Part shown: positions 7,751 to 14,929 of the stretch, piece by piece
How the letters are laid out: each line of letters begins with the position of its first letter
Position numbering within the stretch: the first letter of the stretch is position 1
Source of the DNA: an uncultured Rikenellaceae bacterium
Lineage (GTDB): Bacteria > Bacteroidota > Bacteroidia > Bacteroidales > Rikenellaceae
DNA length: 16,131 bases
Reading direction: 5' to 3'
Assembly: GCA_947037995.1 (NCBI GenBank)
Contig: CAMQUV010000007.1
Span: forward strand, 1 to 16,131
Program-made: the position numbers and the translations under genes
The notes under the pieces: model-generated
What the model was told of the DNA's origin: nothing
What the model saw: only the letters and a program-made list of their open reading frames with translations
Database searches by the model: none

Positions 7751-8335
7751 ATGTTAGAGCAATTCCGCACCCATATTAACCTAGTCGCGCCACTGTCCGA
7801 CGAGGCCACCCTCACACTATACAGTAAAATGAATGTTGTGACGCTAAGGAAAAAAGAGACCCTCATTACCGAAGGCGCTCGAAATAATAAAGTGTTTTTT
7901 CTGTTGGAAGGCTTAATTCGAATCTATACGCTGAATGACGGAGTGGAGAGAATCACAGATTTTATCGAGCCAGGATACTTTGTAAATATCCTATCTCAGC
8001 CCTCTTTTATTCCCATTGCTCGTGCCTGTGTCGTGACTATGGAGCCCAGTGTAGTGCTGTCAGTCAATAGCGAGGAGCTCGCCGAACTATATGAATCGTC
8101 GGTCGAACTGGCTAATTGGGGAAGAGCGTATGCCGAAAAAGAGGTGGCTAAACTCAATCATTTTTTCTCGCATCTTTATTTCCTCTCACCCACCGAATTA
8201 TACAAAGAGGCTGTCCGCTCTATGAGCCCGCAGCTGCTCCAGAAAATACCGCTCAAATACATTGCCTCGTACCTGAACCTCGCGCCTGAGTCGCTTAGTC
8301 GAATCAGAAAACGAATAGTTACAGTCAAAGACTAA
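7751..8335 (+). CDS. Crp/Fnr-like transcriptional regulator
   Basis: DNA-binding regulator of 194 residues in the short form common in Bacteroidota. Residues 10-110 form a cyclic-nucleotide-binding-type beta barrel (LSDEATLTLYSKMNVV, then KVFFLLEGLIRIY). The C-terminus is a compact helix-turn-helix with IPLKYIASYLNLAPESLSRIRKRI (166-189). The phosphate-binding cassette of E. coli CRP (GE...R-S/T-A) is not present, so binding of cAMP is unlikely; the ligand is unknown. The ATG at 7751 gives the usual N-terminus (LEQFRTHINLVAPLSDE). A TTG at 7718 in the same frame would add 11 residues and overlap the LytTR gene, and is less likely. It follows the LytTR gene by 25 bp, probably in the same operon. 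Its stop overlaps the stop of the convergent MATE gene by four bases. Confidence 0.88.
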   Translation: MLEQFRTHINLVAPLSDEATLTLYSKMNVVTLRKKETLITEGARNNKVFFLLEGLIRIYTLNDGVERITDFIEPGYFVNILSQPSFIPIARACVVTMEPSVVLSVNSEELAELYESSVELANWGRAYAEKEVAKLNHFFSHLYFLSPTELYKEAVRSMSPQLLQKIPLKYIASYLNLAPESLSRIRKRIVTVKD

Positions 8336-9687
8336 ACTGGTAGCAGCTTCTTTTTTCGAATTGTAAGAAATAAAATTAGTAGCGCTGTTAACTCGGCAAA
8401 TGGTACGGCAAGCCATATCCCTAAATCGCCTAATAGTACGGGGATAGTGAAGAATGTTACAACTGGAAGTATAAATCCACGTATAATTGTCATCCAATTG
8501 GCAATTTTTACCTGTTCGATGCTCTGTAAATATCCCATATAAACAAGGTTTAAGGCGTAAAACAAGAACCCGATTGCAAATATTGGTAGCCCATTTACGG
8601 CCAAAGTGTAGGCGTGGCTATCTGCTTTGAGGAACAATGAAGATAGCTCGGGTGCAAAAAAGCTGAAAAATAGTGATATGCCTATTCCGAAAACAACCGC
8701 CATTTTGATTGATAGTATTTTCGCCTCTATCGACCTTGCCGGACTCATAGCTATATTGAAACTTATAATTGGCTGCGCAGACTGAGCTATTGCATTGATA
8801 ATCATAAAAGCAATAGGCAGGCAGTAGCACACAACGGCAAACGCTGCAACACCATCGTTGCCCAGATATTTGTAAAATGTAAAGTTGCTAATAAAGACCA
8901 ATAACGAAATCGCCAGCTCACTAAGCATACCAGGAAAACCCAATTTGCATATCACAATTATATTCCGAATCGTCAGATACAGGCTAGTTTTACTCATTTT
9001 GAGCCTGTATAGTTTTAGTATTTTCGAGAATCGTAGGAAGTAAATAATCACCATTACGCCTCCGATTACGTAGCTTATTGCTGTGGCGAGAGCCGCGCCA
9101 CTAATGCCCATATTTAATCGCCCTACGAGGAGGAAATCACCAAATATATTTACCCCAGCAGGAATTAGGGAGCACATCATTGCATATTTTGGTGCTCCGT
9201 CTAGGCGTACCATAAAAAATCCTATGTTCATAAGCATATAAAACACCAGTGAGGGCGTCAATATACTTATATAGCTAGTAGCCAGTGGTATTAACTCGCC
9301 GTGTGCCCCTAGTAGTATTGCAGTGTTTGATGGTGAAATCATTACTATAAGACTAAGGATTGCGAATGTTAGCAGCGAAACAATTATGGTTTGAGTTAGG
9401 TTTATATTTGCTGATTTAACATTGTTTTTTGATAGGTGCGTTGCTGCCACAACGGAGCATCCGACGCCAAACATAAGTGCAAACCCTGTGGTCAGAAGGA
9501 ACAGTGGCACGGCAATATTCACGGCAGCAAGGGCGTCTACACCTGCGTATTGGCCTACGAAATAGCCGTCGGTAATTGTCATAATTATAGATGAAACCAT
9601 CCCAAGGAGGGTGGGGATAAAAATTTTCATATACAATTTTCTTATTTCGGTCTCTCCGAAGTTCAGCGCATTTCTGTTATCTTTCAT
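8332..9687 (-). CDS. MATE-family multidrug exporter (MepA/DinF-like)
   Basis: Inner-membrane Na+- or H+-coupled drug antiporter of 451 residues, the usual family length, with about twelve hydrophobic helices in two pseudo-symmetric halves. The N-terminus has the pattern of the MepA/DinF branch: IFIPTLLGMVSSIIMTITDGYFVGQYAGVDALAAVNIAVP (22-61). The second half begins around residue 245 with ICKLGFPGMLSELAISLLVF. No break or frameshift is seen. It is a single gene on the minus strand, convergent with the regulatory operon (stops overlap) and transcribed away from the TPR/AraC gene, which is on the same strand 155 bp upstream. A -7 box lies about 30 bp before the start. Substrate cannot be inferred; a flippase role is a less likely alternative. 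Confidence 0.92.
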   Translation of the reverse strand: MKDNRNALNFGETEIRKLYMKIFIPTLLGMVSSIIMTITDGYFVGQYAGVDALAAVNIAVPLFLLTTGFALMFGVGCSVVAATHLSKNNVKSANINLTQTIIVSLLTFAILSLIVMISPSNTAILLGAHGELIPLATSYISILTPSLVFYMLMNIGFFMVRLDGAPKYAMMCSLIPAGVNIFGDFLLVGRLNMGISGAALATAISYVIGGVMVIIYFLRFSKILKLYRLKMSKTSLYLTIRNIIVICKLGFPGMLSELAISLLVFISNFTFYKYLGNDGVAAFAVVCYCLPIAFMIINAIAQSAQPIISFNIAMSPARSIEAKILSIKMAVVFGIGISLFFSFFAPELSSLFLKADSHAYTLAVNGLPIFAIGFLFYALNLVYMGYLQSIEQVKIANWMTIIRGFILPVVTFFTIPVLLGDLGIWLAVPFAELTALLILFLTIRKKKLLPV

Positions 9688-9716
9688 AAAAAGGGTTAGT
9701 TATATTTTAATATGCG

Positions 9717-9724
9717 CAAAAATA
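9717..9724 (-). promoter_or_regulatory. Candidate -7 box of the MATE gene
   Basis: The minus strand reads TATTTTTG, fitting TAnnTTTG, ending 29 bp before the start codon at 9687. No TTTG is found at -33 spacing; only a T-rich run lies in that area. The 155-bp gap has room for an independent promoter, so the MATE gene need not depend on read-through from the TPR/AraC gene. Confidence 0.42.
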
Positions 9725-9749
9725 GGTGATGTAGCCCATAAAAAGATTG

Positions 9750-9762
9750 ACTTAGGTTAAGT
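9750..9762. promoter_or_regulatory. 13-bp inverted repeat ACTTA-GGT-TAAGT upstream of the MATE gene
   Basis: Perfect 5-bp arms around a 3-base centre, placed next to the -33 region of the putative MATE promoter. It could be an operator. Read on the minus strand it is followed by CAATCTTTTT, so it could instead be a weak terminator for the TPR/AraC gene ending at 9843. The stem is short and AT-rich, so both readings are tentative. Confidence 0.3.
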
Positions 9763-9842
9763 ATTGTTTTTATTTCATAGGAATGCATCACAAACAACCC
9801 CCATACCGAGGGTGTGTATTGGTTTAGCGGCTAGTATGTGCG

Positions 9843-11543
9843 CTAATTTTGGGCTGTTTCTTTGTAGTTTCTCGGAGATATTCCGGTATTTTCTTTAAAT
9901 ATGCGATAGAACGTAGAGCGCGAGGTAAATCCGCATTGTTCCCAGAGGTTGTGTGTGGGGTCACCTTTTGGATTGTCCAGCAATTCGCAGGCGAGGTTGA
10001 CTCTAGTTTTATTAATGAACTCAGAAGGTTTCATTCCTGTTTCATTTTTTATGGTTAGAGAAACGTCATTAACATTTGAGTCGAGCAAATCGGCAATTTT
10101 ATTTCGGTCTAGTGTTGGATTTGATATACATTCGGGTTGTTGCAGCAATTTTTTAATTTGTTTAAACAGTATTTTTTCACTAGTTTGATTATCTAGGGGG
10201 AGGTAATTTTCGAGGAGTTCTACCTGTTCTTCCATTTTAACTCTTGTCTGAATCTGTTTAAATATAATTATATTTCGTGATTTAAGTCTGTTTTGAACAT
10301 ACCCGTATGATATTAGAAGTACAAGGAATATGATGCTTATGAGAAACGCAATATTTCTTCCACGTTCTATTTTTGCGTTTTCCAATTGCAGTTCATTAAC
10401 GCGATAGATTGTCCCTAGTTCATTTAATTGCGAGGTTTGGTTTATTTGGTTAAGCGAATCTTTTAGCGGAATTAGGATGTCATATATTTCGGTGGCTTGT
10501 TTGTGTTTGCCCATTTTCGTTAATATACGAGCACTCATTTGGTGGGTGTCTATGGTGCTCAGTTTATTGTTGAGCAATATTTGCAGTCGGTGTCTTTCTT
10601 TTAGATGTTTAAGCGCTGCGCTATAATTTCCAACCGATTCTTCATATATAGCTTCGTATTTAAGCAGTAGCAGTTTTGAGATATCTTTGAGTCCCACGGC
10701 CAGATTTTGGGCTTCGTCGAGCTCTTTGCGTGCTGTGGCGAGTTCATTTTTTTGTATATGAGCGTCTACTCTTGAGAGTACGCATACTATGTAGTACGGA
10801 GCGATAGATGATTTGGGTATATTGTTTTGTTCACAATAATTGAGCCACATAGTCTCCCATCTGCCAGTAAGTTCTAGTTGTTTGTCTGGTTTGTTAAGGT
10901 CTGAAAACGATTGCCAGGCCATACCATAGAGGTTGTGTAGTTGCCCCGGGTTGTCGTAGTGGGATAGGTTTTTTTCGGCCTCCAGAAAGAATTTGGCGGC
11001 TTCTTTATCTTCACCCATACTTTGATAGCTCGCCCCGAGGAGGTATCCGGCATAACCTTTTCCGTATTCGATGTCATTGTCGTTTGCAAAGTCATACATT
11101 TTTTTGGATTCGGCGAGTGCGCTATGTATTTTTTTGTCGTAGAGTAGTCGTTCTACAATAAGGGCTCGGCAGGCAAAATAAGAGACCCACTGTTCGTTGG
11201 CCTGCATTAATTTAAGGTCGTTATCTATATATAGTTGAAGGCTATCGGTAAGGTTGTTATTGTAAAAGGCGTAAAGACGCAGCGTGCGCGCTTCGGTTTG
11301 GTGTTCAATGTCAGCCTGTTTGTTTGCTTCGGAATTGTAGGTGTTTAGTAGGCGTAGCTCCTTTTTGGTGTTTCTACTGGCTGAGGCCTGTCTGCATTCT
11401 TTCGAGTAGGCATCAAGGCGCATCTCTTTATTGAGCAGGTGAATACTGTTTATTGTCGAATCAATGTTGGCAAACGATTGTAACGATAATAGAGACACTA
11501 GTAGGGCTGTCGCTAATTTAAAGTATGGTTGTTTATTTTGCAT
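9843..11543 (-). CDS. Membrane-anchored TPR / AraC-type HTH one-component regulator
   Basis: Regulator of 566 residues from the start chosen here. Residues 1-26 (MQNKQPYFKLATALLVSLLS, ending near SFA) resemble a signal sequence. Residues about 30-385 are helical repeats of TPR type (e.g. GYLLGASYQSMGEDKEAAKF), likely periplasmic. One membrane helix follows at about 397-414 (IAFLISIIFLVLLISYGYV), then a short coiled region and a C-terminal AraC-type DNA-binding domain (about 460-562) ending in LWEQCGFTSRSTFYRIF and GISPRNYKE. It would sense in the periplasm and bind DNA at the membrane. The longer start at 11573 lies inside the predicted -7 box and is rejected. The gene is divergent from the ABC export operon, its most likely target. 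Signal unknown. Confidence 0.88.
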   Translation of the reverse strand: MQNKQPYFKLATALLVSLLSLQSFANIDSTINSIHLLNKEMRLDAYSKECRQASASRNTKKELRLLNTYNSEANKQADIEHQTEARTLRLYAFYNNNLTDSLQLYIDNDLKLMQANEQWVSYFACRALIVERLLYDKKIHSALAESKKMYDFANDNDIEYGKGYAGYLLGASYQSMGEDKEAAKFFLEAEKNLSHYDNPGQLHNLYGMAWQSFSDLNKPDKQLELTGRWETMWLNYCEQNNIPKSSIAPYYIVCVLSRVDAHIQKNELATARKELDEAQNLAVGLKDISKLLLLKYEAIYEESVGNYSAALKHLKERHRLQILLNNKLSTIDTHQMSARILTKMGKHKQATEIYDILIPLKDSLNQINQTSQLNELGTIYRVNELQLENAKIERGRNIAFLISIIFLVLLISYGYVQNRLKSRNIIIFKQIQTRVKMEEQVELLENYLPLDNQTSEKILFKQIKKLLQQPECISNPTLDRNKIADLLDSNVNDVSLTIKNETGMKPSEFINKTRVNLACELLDNPKGDPTHNLWEQCGFTSRSTFYRIFKENTGISPRNYKETAQN

Positions 11544-11570
11544 CAGTGAAAAAAAAGAGATGTTATTTAG

Positions 11571-11600
11571 CAAAGATAACTGTTTATTTTATACTAGCAA
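11571..11600 (-). promoter_or_regulatory. Promoter of the TPR/AraC regulator gene
   Basis: On the minus strand TTG (11600-11598), a 19-bp spacer and TATCTTTG (11578-11571) fit the Bacteroidota -33/-7 pattern. Transcription should start near 11565, downstream of the ATG at 11573 but upstream of the one at 11543. This decides the start codon and gives a leader of about 20 bases. Confidence 0.58.
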
Positions 11601-11613
11601 GTGATAAATGTGT

Positions 11614-11676
11614 GTAATGTTGCGACGATTTACGAATTTGATAGTTATTATGTGCTCAATTTAATTTGCACATTAC
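11614..11676. promoter_or_regulatory. Cluster of ATGTGC-like boxes between TPR/AraC gene and ABC operon
   Basis: Three related elements are visible: GTAATGTTGC (11614-11623, plus), ATGTGC (11650-11655, plus) and its inverted copy GCACAT (11668-11673), which extends to ACATTAC ending at 11676, i.e. GTAATGTGC on the minus strand. The last two form a 24-bp inverted repeat with a 12-bp spacer. It abuts the position where the ABC operon's -33 element should be, where no TTTG exists. AraC-type proteins often bind repeated boxes upstream of -35, so this is a candidate activator site for the adjacent regulator. Confidence 0.45.
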
Positions 11677-11699
11677 TAGATTAATAGTTTTTTTCTTCT

Positions 11700-11707
11700 T
11701 ATATTTG
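11700..11707 (+). promoter_or_regulatory. Candidate -7 box of the ABC export operon
   Basis: TATATTTG fits the TAnnTTTG consensus and lies 45 bp before the start at 11753. The expected -33 position (about 11676-11681) holds no TTTG, which suggests dependence on an activator bound just upstream. Confidence 0.48.
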
Positions 11708-11752
11708 TTTAACGCTTCACTCACCTGCGTCCCCATTTTGTAAATTACAACT

Positions 11753-13075
11753 ATGAAAAAAATTCTTCTTATCTCCTTTTTGCTACTCTCTTGTATGGGG
11801 GCATCGGCGCAACTTACAATTAGTTTGTGTCAGCGGATGGCTCAGGAAAACTACCCTCTGATTAAGCAATATAGCCTTATTCAATCGTCTACGGATTACT
11901 CTATCGCCAACGCGCGCAAGGCGTACCTGCCACACGTTGCACTCTCTGGTCAAGCGACGTATCAATCTGATGCTATGTCTTTTCCGGGCGAAGTCAACAG
12001 TATGTTTTCCCAAATGGGAGTTGATATTCACGGAATAAATAAGGACCAATACAAAGTCGGTGTCGACGTAAGCCAAAATATTTGGGACGGTGGGAAATCC
12101 AAATCTCACAGAAACCTACTCGAAGCTGACGCAAAAGTCCAAACCAGTAGCCTTGATGTTGAAATGTACGCGCTCCGAAAAAATGTAAATAACCTGTTCT
12201 TCGGAATATTGATACTCGAAGAACAACTTGTCCAAAATAACGCGCTATTGTTGTTGCTCGAAAGTAATTTGAGTAAGATTAATGCGCTGGTGAAAAACGG
12301 TGTGGCGATGCAAAGTGATGCTGACGCTGTTAGTGTTGAAATTATCGAAACGCTACAAAAAAATGCTAATATTAGCTCCACAGCACGCGCCTATCGGAAA
12401 ATGCTAACATTATTTATTGACGATAAAACAGATAGTTCGGGAAATCCTGTGCTAGATGAGGGGATTGGTATGCGAGCAAAATTAGTTAAACCCACTATTG
12501 ATGGAAATCCCGTTTTGGGTGCAGTTGCAAGGCCAGAGCTACAACTATATGAGTCGCAACATTCTAGTTTGGAGGCGCAAAAAAAACTTTCGAATACGGC
12601 AGTTAGTCCGACTTTCAAAGCATTTGCTAGTGGGTATTACGGGAATCCGGGGCTAAATCCATTTAAAGATATGGTGACCAATGAGTTCACGTTGAATTAT
12701 ATAGTGGGGGTCAAAATGCAGTGGAATATAGGTGAGTATTACACAAAGAAAAATAAAACACGAAAAATTGATATAGCCCAACAGCTTGTGGATAACCGCA
12801 AGGAGCTGTTCTTATTCAACGTGTCGCTCCGAACAACGCAAGAGTTGGAGGAGATTGATGCGATGAAAAAAAATATGATTGCCGATGAGGAAATCATTAT
12901 ATTGCGAACCTCTATACGTAAGGCCGCCGAGGCTAAACTGAAGAATGGAGTGGTGGATGTCAACGATTTATTGCGTGAGATTACGGCTGAGAATATCGCT
13001 CGAGTAGCCAAAACGGTTCACGAAATTGAACTACTGAAAAATATTTATGATTTAAAAAACACACTAAATAATTAA
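11753..13075 (+). CDS. TolC-family outer-membrane efflux protein of the ABC system
   Basis: Outer-membrane channel of 440 residues, the first gene of the ABC-type export operon. The N-terminus is a signal peptide (MKKILLISFLLLSCMGASAQ), with cleavage most likely after ASA as is common in Bacteroidota; LLSC (Cys14) could act as a lipobox but the hydrophobic stretch before it is short. The mature part has two outer-membrane-factor repeats rich in long helices. VGVDVSQNIWDGGKSKSHRN marks the end of the first beta/helix region, and VGVKMQWNIGEYYTKKNKTR the matching point of the second repeat. NGVVDVNDLLREITAENIAR near the end corresponds to the NYLEVLTAQ-type element of the other TolC-like gene here. 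It is only distantly related to that protein. The adaptor gene starts 4 bp after its stop. The leader is AT-rich without a Shine-Dalgarno sequence. Confidence 0.9.
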   Translation: MKKILLISFLLLSCMGASAQLTISLCQRMAQENYPLIKQYSLIQSSTDYSIANARKAYLPHVALSGQATYQSDAMSFPGEVNSMFSQMGVDIHGINKDQYKVGVDVSQNIWDGGKSKSHRNLLEADAKVQTSSLDVEMYALRKNVNNLFFGILILEEQLVQNNALLLLLESNLSKINALVKNGVAMQSDADAVSVEIIETLQKNANISSTARAYRKMLTLFIDDKTDSSGNPVLDEGIGMRAKLVKPTIDGNPVLGAVARPELQLYESQHSSLEAQKKLSNTAVSPTFKAFASGYYGNPGLNPFKDMVTNEFTLNYIVGVKMQWNIGEYYTKKNKTRKIDIAQQLVDNRKELFLFNVSLRTTQELEEIDAMKKNMIADEEIIILRTSIRKAAEAKLKNGVVDVNDLLREITAENIARVAKTVHEIELLKNIYDLKNTLNN

Positions 13076-13079
13076 AAAT

Positions 13080-13970
13080 ATGAAACACATTTTAATACTT
13101 GCAATCCTAATGGTTTCGCTGGTTGGTTGCTCACAAAAAGAGGGTGGGGTCGATGCTACGGGAACGTTCGAGGCTACTGAAGTAACCGTCTCGAGCGAAG
13201 TGGTAGGGCGAGTGCTCTCGTTCGAAATTACCGAAGGGACTGTGCTCGCACAAGGGGTGCAGATTGGTTTAATCGATTCCACACAGCTCCATTTGCAGAA
13301 ATTACTGCTCATTGAGAATATTAGGGCTCTAAGGAGTAATATTCCTAGCGTGAGTACTCAGGTGGCGGCAATTAGAGAGCAGATTCGAAATCAAAAGACG
13401 GAGAAAAAACGTGTTCAAAAATTGCTCAAATCGGATGCTGCTACGCAAAAACATCTTGATGATATCAACTCCCATATAGCGGTGCTGAATAGGCAATTAG
13501 CGGCTAAACGCGAAGAGCTGAACAATAAAATCAGTAGTATCGAGGCGCAGTGCGCAGCGGTGGAGGTGCAAATTGCGCAGATTAATGATAAGCTGTCAAA
13601 ATGCGTTATTTCATCGCCTATCGCGGGCGTTGTTATGGCCAAATTTACCGAAACGGGCGAGCTACTAAACGTGGGTAGACCTATCTTTAAAGTGGCCGAT
13701 ATGAGTAATGTTTACCTCAAGGCTTATGTTACTTCCGACCAATTAATGAACATCAAATTATCGCAAGAAGTCAATGTTATCGCGCTTTATGGTGCCGATG
13801 AGACTAAAAGTTATCCAGGTAGGATTACGTGGATTGCCGATAAAAGCGAGTTTACACCCAAGAATATTCAGACTAAAACCGAACGTGCAAACCTTGTTTA
13901 TGCCATTAAAATAGCTGTGCCTAATGATGGGTATATTAAACTGGGAATGTATGGCGAAGTAATATTTTAA
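13080..13970 (+). CDS. HlyD/YbhG-family periplasmic adaptor lipoprotein
   Basis: Membrane-fusion protein linking the ABC permease to the TolC-like channel, 296 residues. The signal is MKHILILAILMVSLVGC, a lipobox with Cys17, so it is lipid-anchored. The half-lipoyl motif at about 32-60 (ATEVTVSSEVVGRVLSFEI) and its partner at 175-200 (CVISSPIAGVVMAKFTETGE) flank a long helical hairpin (about 70-172) dense in Gln, Lys, Glu and Ile/Leu. The C-terminal part carries FTPKNIQTKTER (258-269), a segment I associate with the YbhG/YhiI type of adaptor for ABC-2 exporters. Shorter than RND adaptors, as expected for this type. It lies 4 bp after the TolC-like gene and 27 bp before the first ATPase gene. 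Confidence 0.92.
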   Translation: MKHILILAILMVSLVGCSQKEGGVDATGTFEATEVTVSSEVVGRVLSFEITEGTVLAQGVQIGLIDSTQLHLQKLLLIENIRALRSNIPSVSTQVAAIREQIRNQKTEKKRVQKLLKSDAATQKHLDDINSHIAVLNRQLAAKREELNNKISSIEAQCAAVEVQIAQINDKLSKCVISSPIAGVVMAKFTETGELLNVGRPIFKVADMSNVYLKAYVTSDQLMNIKLSQEVNVIALYGADETKSYPGRITWIADKSEFTPKNIQTKTERANLVYAIKIAVPNDGYIKLGMYGEVIF

Positions 13971-13997
13971 CGAGAAATATACACCTATTGAATTTTT

Positions 13998-14924
13998 ATG
14001 AATAGCATCAAAATAGATAATCTTTCTAAGAAATACGGCAACGTAGTAGCACTCAATGGCGTCCATTTGGAGGTCAGTAAAGGTGAGCTCTTTGGCGTTA
14101 TTGGTGCTGACGGAGCTGGGAAAACATCCCTGTTTCGCGTACTTACAACACTTGTTTTGGCTGATAGCGGCTCGGCAACGGTTGATGGGTTTGATGTTGT
14201 CAAAGACTATAAGGCTATCCGCTCCTCTATTGGGTATATGCCCGGAAAATTCTCGCTCTATCAAGATATGAGTGTGGAAGAAAACCTTGAATTTTTCGCG
14301 TCAATATTCGGCACTACAATTATGGAGAACTACGCTCTGATTGAACCTATATACAAGCAGCTAGAACAATTCCGAAACCGTAGGGCTGGGAAACTATCGG
14401 GGGGGATGAAACAGAAACTTGCGCTATGCTGTGCTTTGATACACAAGCCATCAGTATTGTTTCTCGACGAACCAACAACGGGGGTAGACCCTGTAAGCCG
14501 TAAAGAGTTTTGGGAAATGCTGCAACTGCTTAAACAACAGCAGATTACTATCGTTGTTTCGACGCCATATATGGACGAGGCAAAGCTGTGCGACCGTATT
14601 GCACTTATGAAAGATGGTGAATTTTTGAAGGTCGATACTCCACAAAATATTATCGAACAGTATCAAAATACATTGTGGGCTGTCTCGGCATCATCTATGC
14701 CCAAATTGTTGAAAGAGCTACGGCAAATGCCGCAACTATTCAGTTGCTATGCTTTTGGAAATGTTCACCATATTGCTCTGAGGGACAATCAACTCTCTGT
14801 CGAACAGCTCTATTCGAAGTTACAGTCTCTGGGATATGAGGATGTCGTTATCGAGCCAATTGTTGCAAATATTGAAGACTGTTTTATGGCGCTCGAGAAA
14901 AAACTAACAACTAATATTGAGTAG
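13998..14924 (+). CDS. ABC transporter ATPase 1 (YbhF N-half-like), altered Q- and H-loops
   Basis: Cytoplasmic ATP-binding subunit of an ABC-2 type exporter, 308 residues. Walker A is GADGAGKT (36-43), the signature LSGGMKQK is intact (133-140), and Walker B is VLFLDEPTTG with Asp157 and Glu158. Two switch residues are changed: the Q-loop reads YMPGKFSLY, with Gly83 where Gln is usual, and the H-loop reads VSTPYMDEA, with Pro190 where His is usual. A C-terminal extension of about 100 residues follows. In E. coli YbhF both ATPase halves are in one chain; here they are separate genes 5 bp apart. This subunit probably pairs with ATPase 2, and its changed loops would belong to the same ATP site as the changed signature of ATPase 2. 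Not a pseudogene: the frame and the other motifs are intact. Confidence 0.93.
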   Translation: MNSIKIDNLSKKYGNVVALNGVHLEVSKGELFGVIGADGAGKTSLFRVLTTLVLADSGSATVDGFDVVKDYKAIRSSIGYMPGKFSLYQDMSVEENLEFFASIFGTTIMENYALIEPIYKQLEQFRNRRAGKLSGGMKQKLALCCALIHKPSVLFLDEPTTGVDPVSRKEFWEMLQLLKQQQITIVVSTPYMDEAKLCDRIALMKDGEFLKVDTPQNIIEQYQNTLWAVSASSMPKLLKELRQMPQLFSCYAFGNVHHIALRDNQLSVEQLYSKLQSLGYEDVVIEPIVANIEDCFMALEKKLTTNIE

Positions 14925-14929
14925 CAGTT

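Noticed and set aside
9797..9813. ACCC...GGGT hairpin as a terminator after the TPR/AraC gene
   Set aside because: Only 3-4 pairs with a 7-9 base loop and no T-run on the relevant side.
11753..11794. Lipoprotein call for the second TolC-like protein (LLSC, Cys14)
   Set aside because: The hydrophobic core before Cys is short and a good ASA-Q signal peptidase I site follows, so a soluble-cleaved signal is preferred, though not excluded.
13758..14264. 168-codon open frame on the minus strand
   Set aside because: Antisense to the adaptor and ATPase 1 genes; no recognisable domain.
13998..14924. ATPase 1 as a dead or decaying gene because of the changed Q- and H-loops
   Set aside because: The frame, Walker motifs and signature are intact, and the changes are matched by the complementary signature change in ATPase 2, which points to functional asymmetry.
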